Shown one piece after another: positions 52,401-58,400 of a DNA stretch of 58,400 nucleotides; the stretch's first letter is position 1; the number at the start of each line of letters is the position of its first letter. The DNA comes from an uncultured Lachnospiraceae bacterium (GTDB lineage Bacteria; Bacillota; Clostridia; Lachnospirales; Lachnospiraceae): the NCBI GenBank assembly GCA_947644545.1, contig CANRZW010000023.1:1-58400 (forward strand). The letters are read 5' to 3'. The notes under the pieces were generated by a model, which was not told the DNA's origin, did not search any database, and was given only the letters and a program-made list of their open reading frames with translations. The translations under genes and the position numbers were made by a program.

Positions 52401-53096
52401 AATCTGCCCCAGCAGCTTCTTAGCAAACTGCTCACTGGTAAAATTTCTATACTGTGCTTCCTGCATAAAATCATCATTCGCTTCAAGAAATTCTCTTAGC
52501 TGATGATATTTCTCGCAGTATTGCTGGAAAAATTCATTTGTAACTTTCTCAACGCTAAATGCTTCTTCTAATTCATCAATACCTGGATTGTTATTGTCAT
52601 CTTTAAATATCGGAAACAATCTCTGCTTTGCAGTATTGCACGGCTCTCCCTTGCCCACCAAATAGGAATATCTCCTTGCCGGTGTCAGTCTCTGTGTTAC
52701 CTTGCCTTTGGAAAACTCATAATCCAACCGGATAAATGATAACCGCCATTTTTCAGGTTCCTCTAAAGTATAGAAGGCAACCAGTGCCCCGGCACACATG
52801 CTATTTTCCAGCAATGGTTTCACAAAATTTCTCTGCATAGTTCTTGCTCTTTCTACACTGTCGCCTTTTCTAAGCGCAACAGAAAATACAGCAATCTTAT
52901 TACCATCACTTCCCATATAGTTTCCAATATGATAATATCCGTCTACATAATATGAAAAATTATTATAAACTTTTTTATATGCTGTCGGCGCTACCGGCTC
53001 CATATCATTCAAAAATTCCTGAACGAAATTTACAAATACACTATTATCATATGCTCCTGTTAAAACCTTTTCAAATATCTCTGATTTTCTACTCAC
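49494..53096 (-). CDS. Eco57I-like DNA adenine methylase with switchable TaqI-type specificity domain
   Basis: A 1200-residue N6-adenine methyltransferase. The SAM motif LAVGSGAFPLG is near residue 551 and the catalytic NPPY near 784 (IVIGNPPYIQL). Residues 1-430 form a conserved N-terminal region with no recognised catalytic motif. The C-terminus from about 890 is a TaqI-type specificity domain (GTKKDELIAEDP, RPILRGRDIKRYE). Its DNA from 50364 down is mirrored by a silent cassette. GTG 53096 overlaps the helicase gene by eight bases, so both should be translated together. It is expected to modify host DNA and, with the PLD-helicase, restrict foreign DNA. Confidence 0.9.
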   Translation of the reverse strand: MSRKSEIFEKVLTGAYDNSVFVNFVQEFLNDMEPVAPTAYKKVYNNFSYYVDGYYHIGNYMGSDGNKIAVFSVALRKGDSVERARTMQRNFVKPLLENSMCAGALVAFYTLEEPEKWRLSFIRLDYEFSKGKVTQRLTPARRYSYLVGKGEPCNTAKQRLFPIFKDDNNNPGIDELEEAFSVEKVTNEFFQQYCEKYHQLREFLEANDDFMQEAQYRNFTSEQFAKKLLGQIVFLYFIQKKGWLGVDAIPVIMTEKEYKNAFFARGQKSRDIVGSVYAQQSDGTYRIVFDRLKQLSDEDEEFLAGIVKGKPWGTGPKDFMRKIFEGCASAGKNYFDDYLEPLFYTGLNRNRGENGFYPALHRRIPFLNGGLFEQLDNYEWENNHFNIPNSIFSNKAEKGRDADGILDIFDRYNFTMNEDEPMEREVAIDPEMLGKVFENLLDVKDRKSKGAFYTPREIVHYMCQETLIHHLVSKTGISESAIRDFILYGEYLRDEDTIKTLKVIDDNGKQHYEFDKNRELLISEEILSFKNDVNRLKELDELLANVKVADLAVGSGAFPLGMLNEIVKARQVLTEYLAIEMNGFQKKSFYAYERKPYDLKVNTIKNCIFACDIEPSAVDIAKLRLWLSIVIDDEIAEDAGNGDFDAHSKPRQLPNLECNIICGNSLIDEFKGNKLITESVLLNNVSENSQQTVFQQGVDGMILKLIELQDKLFFTKEHNDKEEIKADIQKIYDDIILEQIQGNNELTDAYYETKNESSKPFILWQLYFPRVFRENGGFDIVIGNPPYIQLQKSVSEHGDEKLGDLYQAMGYETFVKTGDIYCLFYEKGNRLLKKGGFLAFITSNKWMRAGYGKSLRNYFAVNTNPTVLIDFAGQKIFETATVDVNILIFEKTANKGGTKACIVDKECRNNLSVFVQQASSITSYETDSSWTILSPIEINIKAKIDSIGTPLKDWDINIYRGILTGFNEAFIISGTKKDELIAEDPKSAEIIRPILRGRDIKRYEYTFADLWVIATHNGIKSQNVPPINIDDYPAIKQHLDQYYEKLANRADKGDTPYNLRNCVYMDDFSKQKIVWGNLCLSSQFALADEGMFVNAPSPMIVPGNKYILAVLNSKLGDWYIRQLGVTRNGGYFEYKPMFVEKLPVPQISEEQQKTFIGLVETLLQQKADNNAALEIEHELDALVFDLYGLSDTEINYILSQ
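49876..49902 (-). repeat. Inner 27-bp inverted repeat, right copy
   Basis: Partner of 49058-49084, inside the expressed specificity region at about residues 1065-1074 of the methylase. Confidence 0.85.
50064..50141 (-). repeat. Inner 78-bp inverted repeat, right copy
   Basis: Partner of 48789-48866, at about residues 986-1011 of the methylase. Downstream of it the expressed and silent proteins diverge strongly. Confidence 0.9.
50340..50364 (-). repeat. Outer 25-bp inverted repeat, right copy
   Basis: Partner of 48566-48590, at about residues 911-920 of the methylase. It marks the junction between the constant part of the gene and the part that would change on inversion. Confidence 0.88.
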
Positions 53097-56000
53097 CAGA
53101 CTTTACCCCTTTCATGTAACACGACAAAATAACCTGCTTCTCTCCGTCATGCTTTATCTTCATTTGCCTGCGTCCCTCTAAATACTTATCATCTACTTGT
53201 TCCGCAATCTTATAAAATGCTTCTACGCCATCTTCTATATTTTTGATACTTTTTAAGATATTTTTGGTATCCGTTGCAGGAATATCGCCATTCTCCCACA
53301 CCTCAATCATTCGTTTAATTTTTTCCTCCTGTTCATCCGTAAAAGTCTTTATGGTTGTTAAAAGCGCTCTTAGATAACGAATTATTTTCTGATCGTTAGC
53401 TCCAACTGCCGTACGTCCTACCGTAATTACTTCTTCATCTGTCAGGGACAAATCAAATGCTTCATTATTGGCATCATAATGTTCAAAATAATTCTTTCCA
53501 ACACTAATTTGTTTCTCATCAGACTCACACCTAAAATATCCAATGGCATCCATAAACGAAATCTGCCTTGTTTCATTTTCGCCAGCCATAAAAAATGTTT
53601 TCAAATAACCCTTACGGATAAATGAAATGGTTGCATCATCTTGTACTTTGTCAGAGTATTTTCCAGTCTTTGCTTTTTGGGGTAATCGTTTAATTTTTTC
53701 AAAAAGTGCAGCATCATTATCACGTATCTGCCTGATAATTGCCAAATATGCCAATTCAGGGTTTGCACCTTCTTCATCCTCCTCCAAATCTTTATTTAAA
53801 TCTTGAAACAGCTTCTGTGAACTTACTTCCTCCTCATCTGATAAATACTTAAAATCTTCTCCCAAAGTATCATGAAACGCCTGTAGCTTTTCTATAATCC
53901 GGTCTTTCAACGGAAGATGCTTACTCGTTGCAGCTGTAGGGAAAAAATTAAATACATAAATTTCATCATATTCAGAACCAACACGGTTGATACGCCCAAC
54001 ACGCTGCATAATCCTCGTTGGATTCCAGGGAAGATCATAATTAATCAATGCATTTGCCCTATGTAAATTAATTCCTTCTGCTAATACGTCTGTTGTAATC
54101 AATACGTCAAACTGATCATTCCCTCTCTCCGCAAACTTGGGATTAAAGCTATCTTCTATTACGCTTTTTAATATCATGCTGCTAGATCCTGTATACGCAA
54201 TCACTCTTTCGCCGTAAATATCCACAAGTTCCTTTGCTAAATATTCCGCAGTTTCTTTCGATTCCGTAAAAACAATTTTTTTATTATCCATCAATTTTTT
54301 ATTTGCCTGCAATTCCTCTTTGAACTGAACCAGCTTCGGGTCCTCACTGATAGTTTTCCACATATTGTTGAGATACTGAAGTTTTGCCAAGTCCCATTTT
54401 AAGTCCTTTATAAATTTTCCATCAAATTCATCGGCACTAAAATGCATAACTGTCTCCGTTTCCACCATCTCCATGAGCTTGTCATCATCTCCTCTATCTA
54501 GCAAATCATACACATCAACCTTTTTGCTGATATACACCTCCCCCCGTTCATACATCTCAATAAACTTCTCATAGGATGCCAGAAATCTTCCAAGCGTCTT
54601 TTTAAATGCAAAAAAACTACTTTCTAAGCGCTTCACTAAGATAGATTTCATAAAGCCGCCCATATTATGTTGTGCCGCCAAAAGGGAAGCATACTTCTTT
54701 GTATCCTTTAAATATACCAATGGCTTATATCTGGAATATTTAAAATTCTTAATTGTTTCTACTGTTTCATTAAATACAATATTCGTATCTTCATCAAATA
54801 CATAGGCAATTGGCTCCGGTGTGCCAAGTTTAGGAAATCTCAAACCTTGTTTTTCCAAATCAGCCGCATAGTATTCCATAATTTCATTTCTGGTTCTGCG
54901 AATCATAATGTGACGCAAAATTTTATCTCTGATTTCTTCTGAATTTGCCCGAACCTGATCAAGATATTTTTGTGTGCCCTTTGTATATTTTTTTTCTTTG
55001 GTTCGCAGTTCTCGAAAGAAAGCCTCCAAATCCTTCAGCCCTACAAGTGTACTATTATGCTTTGGCTGGAATAAATAAATCTGATTCTCTATGTCACTGG
55101 AATAATTATTAATAGGGGTTGCTGATATCAGTATTACTTTTTTACCATAGCAAATTTTATGCAGACTGCTAAAACTCTCTGTTCCCTGATTGCGGAATCT
55201 ATGCGCCTCGTCAATAAATACATATGTAAATTTGTCTACACCTTTTTCTAATATAGAATCCAGTTTTCCTAATGATTTCACCTCGGCTGCCACATCAAAT
55301 TCCTGCAATACTTCATTCCAATAATCCACCAATACGGGCGGACAAATTACCAGCTTTCTACCCTTTTTCAAACTCTTAGCAAGCATTGCACATATGTACG
55401 TTTTTCCCAAACCAACAACATCTGAAATAAATACACCATTATAAGTTTCCAATATTTTTTTAGCCTGAACTACTGCATCCAATTGATATTGCAGTCTCAT
55501 GTAACCGTCAGGCATCAGATTTTCTGCCAGCAAATCTTTATCTGAATTAATTTCTTCTTTAAAAAAATCATATAATGTCTTTAAATAAATTTCATATGGC
55601 GTAATATCGTTGCGCAGCCAAGTTTTATACTCCACTGCCTCTATATAATCTTCTGTAACAGGAACCCCTTTACTCCATAATTCTTCAAATTTTTCTAACG
55701 CAAACTGCACATCCCGGCTATCTTTCAACTCAACATTAAATTCAAGATTATTTTGTAAACCCGCCTCCGAAAAATTACTGGAACCTGTAATAACGCTTCC
55801 AAAAGCATCCGGTGTCTTCTCCATATCTTTACGCATAATATATACCTTTGCATGAATAGGCGCTTCCATATACATGCGAATTTCTACTTTACCATTTTTA
55901 AGCCAATCAATTAATGTCCGAACTCCCTGTTCGATTTTTGAGGTTGGATCAGCCATTTCAAATTCGTTTTCAATAGCATCCGAAAAAAACTCCTTAGCCT

Positions 56001-56262
56001 GTTTTGTTGTCGGAGCCTCATACTTCAATTCCATATTAGCCTTATCAATAATTTTAACAGTATACTTATCAACATTCAGACCAACTAATATACGAATTTT
56101 CTCAACACTTTCCATCGCGTCTTTCATTTTAAAAAATCCGCTTGTCCTAAAATATCCCACAAGAATATCAAAAAATTGAGTATTACTCTTTAAAATTGTA
56201 CTAAATCTGCTATATAAATCCCGTTCAGGTTCATTTGTAAAAAACGTCAAATCGTTATGCAC
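53089..56262 (-). CDS. PLD-nuclease/SNF2-type helicase fusion of the restriction module
   Basis: A 1057-residue protein. An N-terminal phospholipase D-like domain (about 1-210) has IHAKVYIMRKD and GSSNFSEAGL, the usual HxK and GSxNxxxxG pattern of PLD nucleases. A superfamily 2 helicase follows: GLGKT near 285, DEAH near 350, SATPINN near 376 and QRVGRINRVGS near 755. It should move on DNA and cut it, acting as the restriction half beside the methylase. The start is GTG 56262, seven bases after AGGAGG, with the XRE stop just before. It overlaps the methylase gene by eight bases. Confidence 0.9.
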   Translation of the reverse strand: MHNDLTFFTNEPERDLYSRFSTILKSNTQFFDILVGYFRTSGFFKMKDAMESVEKIRILVGLNVDKYTVKIIDKANMELKYEAPTTKQAKEFFSDAIENEFEMADPTSKIEQGVRTLIDWLKNGKVEIRMYMEAPIHAKVYIMRKDMEKTPDAFGSVITGSSNFSEAGLQNNLEFNVELKDSRDVQFALEKFEELWSKGVPVTEDYIEAVEYKTWLRNDITPYEIYLKTLYDFFKEEINSDKDLLAENLMPDGYMRLQYQLDAVVQAKKILETYNGVFISDVVGLGKTYICAMLAKSLKKGRKLVICPPVLVDYWNEVLQEFDVAAEVKSLGKLDSILEKGVDKFTYVFIDEAHRFRNQGTESFSSLHKICYGKKVILISATPINNYSSDIENQIYLFQPKHNSTLVGLKDLEAFFRELRTKEKKYTKGTQKYLDQVRANSEEIRDKILRHIMIRRTRNEIMEYYAADLEKQGLRFPKLGTPEPIAYVFDEDTNIVFNETVETIKNFKYSRYKPLVYLKDTKKYASLLAAQHNMGGFMKSILVKRLESSFFAFKKTLGRFLASYEKFIEMYERGEVYISKKVDVYDLLDRGDDDKLMEMVETETVMHFSADEFDGKFIKDLKWDLAKLQYLNNMWKTISEDPKLVQFKEELQANKKLMDNKKIVFTESKETAEYLAKELVDIYGERVIAYTGSSSMILKSVIEDSFNPKFAERGNDQFDVLITTDVLAEGINLHRANALINYDLPWNPTRIMQRVGRINRVGSEYDEIYVFNFFPTAATSKHLPLKDRIIEKLQAFHDTLGEDFKYLSDEEEVSSQKLFQDLNKDLEEDEEGANPELAYLAIIRQIRDNDAALFEKIKRLPQKAKTGKYSDKVQDDATISFIRKGYLKTFFMAGENETRQISFMDAIGYFRCESDEKQISVGKNYFEHYDANNEAFDLSLTDEEVITVGRTAVGANDQKIIRYLRALLTTIKTFTDEQEEKIKRMIEVWENGDIPATDTKNILKSIKNIEDGVEAFYKIAEQVDDKYLEGRRQMKIKHDGEKQVILSCYMKGVKSGE

Positions 56263-56274
56263 TATATATCCTCC

Positions 56275-56478
56275 TCAGTCTTTTGTAAATTCTAAAATAT
56301 CATCAACACCACATTCAAGTACATCACATATTTTTGCAACTGTTTCCATAGAAACAAACTCGTCTTTATTAAGCCTTGTGATAATGTTTCCGCTTATCTG
56401 TGCTTTTCTCTGTAATTCAGAATTTTTCATCTTCTTATCAATCATTAATTTCCACAAACGATTATAGCTCACTTTCAT
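56275..56478 (-). CDS. XRE/Cro-type regulator of the restriction operon
   Basis: A 67-residue single-domain Cro/CI regulator: NSELQRKAQISGNIITRLNK is the helix-turn-helix and the chain ends VLECGVDDILEF, typical of small Firmicute controllers. It ends 12 bases before the helicase gene, whose AGGAGG overlaps its stop region, so it leads the operon. Such controllers delay restriction until methylation is complete. A TATAAT sequence lies just upstream at about 56505. GGAGGG precedes ATG 56478. Confidence 0.88.
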   Translation of the reverse strand: MKVSYNRLWKLMIDKKMKNSELQRKAQISGNIITRLNKDEFVSMETVAKICDVLECGVDDILEFTKD

Positions 56479-56661
56479 TCGCTGCTTCCCTCCATATAAT
56501 CCATATTATATCACTATATCGTTGTATTTACCACCATTTTTGTGTGTTTCCTATATCTTTACAGCTTCATATAACTGCGAAAATAGCAATATTAATTTAA
56601 CACAAAGAAGTATTTCCCCTATAGAAAAAGGGCACAGCCCATGCCGCACCCTCTTATCAAG

Positions 56662-57015
56662 TTACAAATTATATATAATTTCTTCCCTCACAATCTCCTC
56701 TGCTCTCGCCCTAATGCTATTCATTCTCCTCACCCAAAGCATTTGATCCTGTGCCTTTAACTGCTCCGTCACTCCCTCCTGTTTTGCTATCTGCTCTACA
56801 AGTAAATCAAATCTTTCCTCTGCCTGCTCCTGTATCATCAACAGATGCTTCTTTAATTCTCCAGATAACAGTAATCCTGAATAAATACCTCTCCTATGCT
56901 TTTCCAAATAAGATTTCCTCATCAATCCAAATTTCCTCAACTCTCCCTCCGGCTCCGTATCAGGAATTAAGTTCGGCATCAAATAATCTCCACATTTTTC
57001 ATAAGTCAAATTCAT
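56662..57015 (-). CDS. TnpV-like transposon protein
   Basis: A 117-residue protein with the TnpV pattern: YEKCGDYLMPNLIPDTEPEG, then GELRKFGLMRKSYLEKHR and a helical C-terminus. TnpV genes accompany Tn4451 and related mobilisable elements, whose role is not well defined. GAGAGGAAA precedes ATG 57015. It follows the relaxase gene by 18 bases and supports a mobilisable element. Confidence 0.85.
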   Translation of the reverse strand: MNLTYEKCGDYLMPNLIPDTEPEGELRKFGLMRKSYLEKHRRGIYSGLLLSGELKKHLLMIQEQAEERFDLLVEQIAKQEGVTEQLKAQDQMLWVRRMNSIRARAEEIVREEIIYNL

Positions 57016-57033
57016 AATCTTTTCCTCTCTTCC

Positions 57034-58400
57034 CTATAGACTCATATCTTGTTTTTTGTGCTGCTTTGTCGCTTCCTGTTTATCTCTCTCAATCCCTAAA
57101 TACCGCCTTATATTCTTCAACTGCTTATCTGCCTCCATCGCCTCCTTTTCTGCTGTTTTGTATGTTTTCTTCAACTTTGCTGTTTGCACTGTCATTGCAT
57201 CATATTCCGCCTGCATCTTTTCCACATCCAAAGATGCTGTTTTTATCCCGTATCGTTTCAGCATGTTTTCAGCGCCACCAAAGAGAATAATCTGCGTTTC
57301 ATGGCTTCGGAAATAGGCATCCTGATCCTTCGCTTTCTCATATCCTCTCTGGTATTTCCTGTTTGCCATATACTGTTTTGCGTATTTTAGGATTTCTGCT
57401 TTTGCTTTCATCTCATACTCTAAGTCCACAATCGCGCTTCTTGCCACTTTTGCCGCAGCATTTCTCTCTGATATTTTCTGTTTCAGTTCCTCTACAGAAC
57501 CGCCCTCTGCATAACTCGCCGCAGCAATCTTTAAATTCTGTATATCTGCCCAATGTTTTAACGCACCATTCTCTTGAAACTTCTCCTTGTCCGTATCAAT
57601 CAAAGTCCGCTTTGCATCCGGTCGCTTTGGAAAGGGAAATTTCCTTTTTACAGGAAATTTTTCCTGTGCCATTACACGTTTTTCGATTCTTGCTCTGATT
57701 GATTCTTTCGTATATCCTACACCGAAATTCTTTTCAGTAACACGTGTAAAACGTGTCTGCCCTGAAGCAGAAAATGATAAATATTTCAGCGCATCGCCTC
57801 CAAAAGTTTCTCCTTTTACTTTGTATCCTTTTGTCTGCATCCCGCTGATAAAATCTTCATAGCTGTGTGCTTCACGAATGGCAATGTCCATATCAGATTT
57901 CATCTGCGCTTTCCATGAAGTTCCCGCCTCTGCCATCTGCCACTCATAATGTGTCTTTCCTTTTTGTCCTAATGGAATAATGACCGACAATCCATGTTCC
58001 CTGCACAGTTCGTCTGACAAATTCCGTATCTGTCTGTATGTACGCTTACAGTCATTGTATTTTTTATGTTCCATATTATCAACCGCACAGAAAATGATAT
58101 GATTATGACAGTGTTCCTTGTCTACATGCGTTGCAATGACATAACTGTATTTATTTTCTAACAGCTTGTCCGCAAGCTCTATTCCCACCTGATGAGCCGT
58201 ATCAAAATTCACTTCTCCAGGCGCAAATGACTGAATCAGGTGGAATGCCTGCTTATTCCCAACGCCGGAAGATTTTGACAACGCATCCATAAAATCATAA
58301 TACGCTGTCTCTATCCCACAGGCAAAGGAATCTATCAAAATCTGCCCGTCAGTTTTCTCCGGATTGCAGATATATTTTAATGCTTTCTGTACGGTTGCTT
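57034..58400 (-). CDS. Relaxase/mobilisation nuclease (5' end beyond window)
   Basis: A relaxase of the MobA/VirD2 (MOBP) group cut by the right edge of the window; the frame is open to the last base. The metal-binding histidines are in THVDKEHCHNHIIFC, and QAFHLIQSF and RTYRQIRNLSDELCREHGL are typical of the Tn1549/Tn4451-like relaxases. A long charged helical tail ends in KQDMSL. It should nick the origin of transfer. The catalytic tyrosine-bearing N-terminus is probably outside the window or only partly inside. Confidence 0.9.
   Translation of the reverse strand, partial: ATVQKALKYICNPEKTDGQILIDSFACGIETAYYDFMDALSKSSGVGNKQAFHLIQSFAPGEVNFDTAHQVGIELADKLLENKYSYVIATHVDKEHCHNHIIFCAVDNMEHKKYNDCKRTYRQIRNLSDELCREHGLSVIIPLGQKGKTHYEWQMAEAGTSWKAQMKSDMDIAIREAHSYEDFISGMQTKGYKVKGETFGGDALKYLSFSASGQTRFTRVTEKNFGVGYTKESIRARIEKRVMAQEKFPVKRKFPFPKRPDAKRTLIDTDKEKFQENGALKHWADIQNLKIAAASYAEGGSVEELKQKISERNAAAKVARSAIVDLEYEMKAKAEILKYAKQYMANRKYQRGYEKAKDQDAYFRSHETQIILFGGAENMLKRYGIKTASLDVEKMQAEYDAMTVQTAKLKKTYKTAEKEAMEADKQLKNIRRYLGIERDKQEATKQHKKQDMSL

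Noticed and set aside
49494..56262. A BREX or DISARM system
   Set aside because: The methylase resembles PglX-type proteins and the helicase has PLD and SNF2 parts as in DISARM components, but no pglZ, brxA-C, drmA or drmB genes are present in the window.

Overview
The window looks like a chromosome segment of a Lachnospiraceae-type gut Firmicute (class Clostridia). The reasons are strong AGGAGG ribosome binding sites, frequent GTG/TTG starts, IspD and FMN-riboswitch/RibU gene layouts, Tn4451/Tn1549-style transposon genes (TnpV, TnpW, MobP-type relaxase) and lipobox lipoproteins. The left 34 kb is GC-richer and mostly ordinary chromosome. From about 35 kb rightwards base composition drops and the content becomes accessory.

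Left to right: a tRNA-Ser(UGA); a leftward housekeeping run of YcxB-like, tsaE, tsaB, rimI, a small zinc-ribbon-like protein, rnz, a membrane-anchored protein, tsaD and ispD, closed upstream by a bidirectional terminator; a repeat-bearing lipoprotein; an ECF sigma factor with its RsiV-like anti-sigma; an ABC exporter operon led by an unlisted 52-residue membrane protein; an MtaD-type deaminase; an XRE-methyltransferase fusion; a HelD helicase carrying a GH31 N-terminal domain; a carbohydrate ABC importer without ATPase but with an HlyD-like adaptor; an AraC-MFS pair; a two-component system; a YciI protein; a MacAB-type tripartite exporter; an FMN-riboswitch-controlled riboflavin transporter; an orphan flagellin; an ArsC-like and a TIGR04076-like protein; and five GNAT acetyltransferase genes in a row.

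The region from 39.4 to 43.4 kb is a decayed mobile patch. Two 37-bp direct repeats (36 of 37 identical) bracket frameshifted Tn/ICE genes, a TetR-controlled pair of membrane proteins and a damaged IS3-family copy. The right-hand repeat abuts the last 17 codons of an EF-Tu gene, so integration appears to have used the 3' end of tuf. From 43.44 kb to the window end lies a second, larger element whose relaxase runs off the right edge. It carries a defence island: a HEPN RNase with a DUF262 protein, an AlbA_2/Schlafen-like ATPase, and a restriction-modification-like module.

The most interesting system is that last module (about 47.7-56.5 kb): an XRE regulator, a PLD-nuclease/SNF2-helicase fusion and a 1200-residue Eco57I-like DNA methylase form one leftward operon. 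The methylase's TaqI-type specificity end is mirrored by a promoterless, inverted, in-frame alternative 3' end on the other strand. Three perfect inverted repeats (25, 78 and 27 bp) link the two, and a small serine recombinase gene sits just outside the outer repeat. This is the architecture of a DNA-inversion switch that would exchange the target recognition domain of the methylase, and so the specificity of the whole system.
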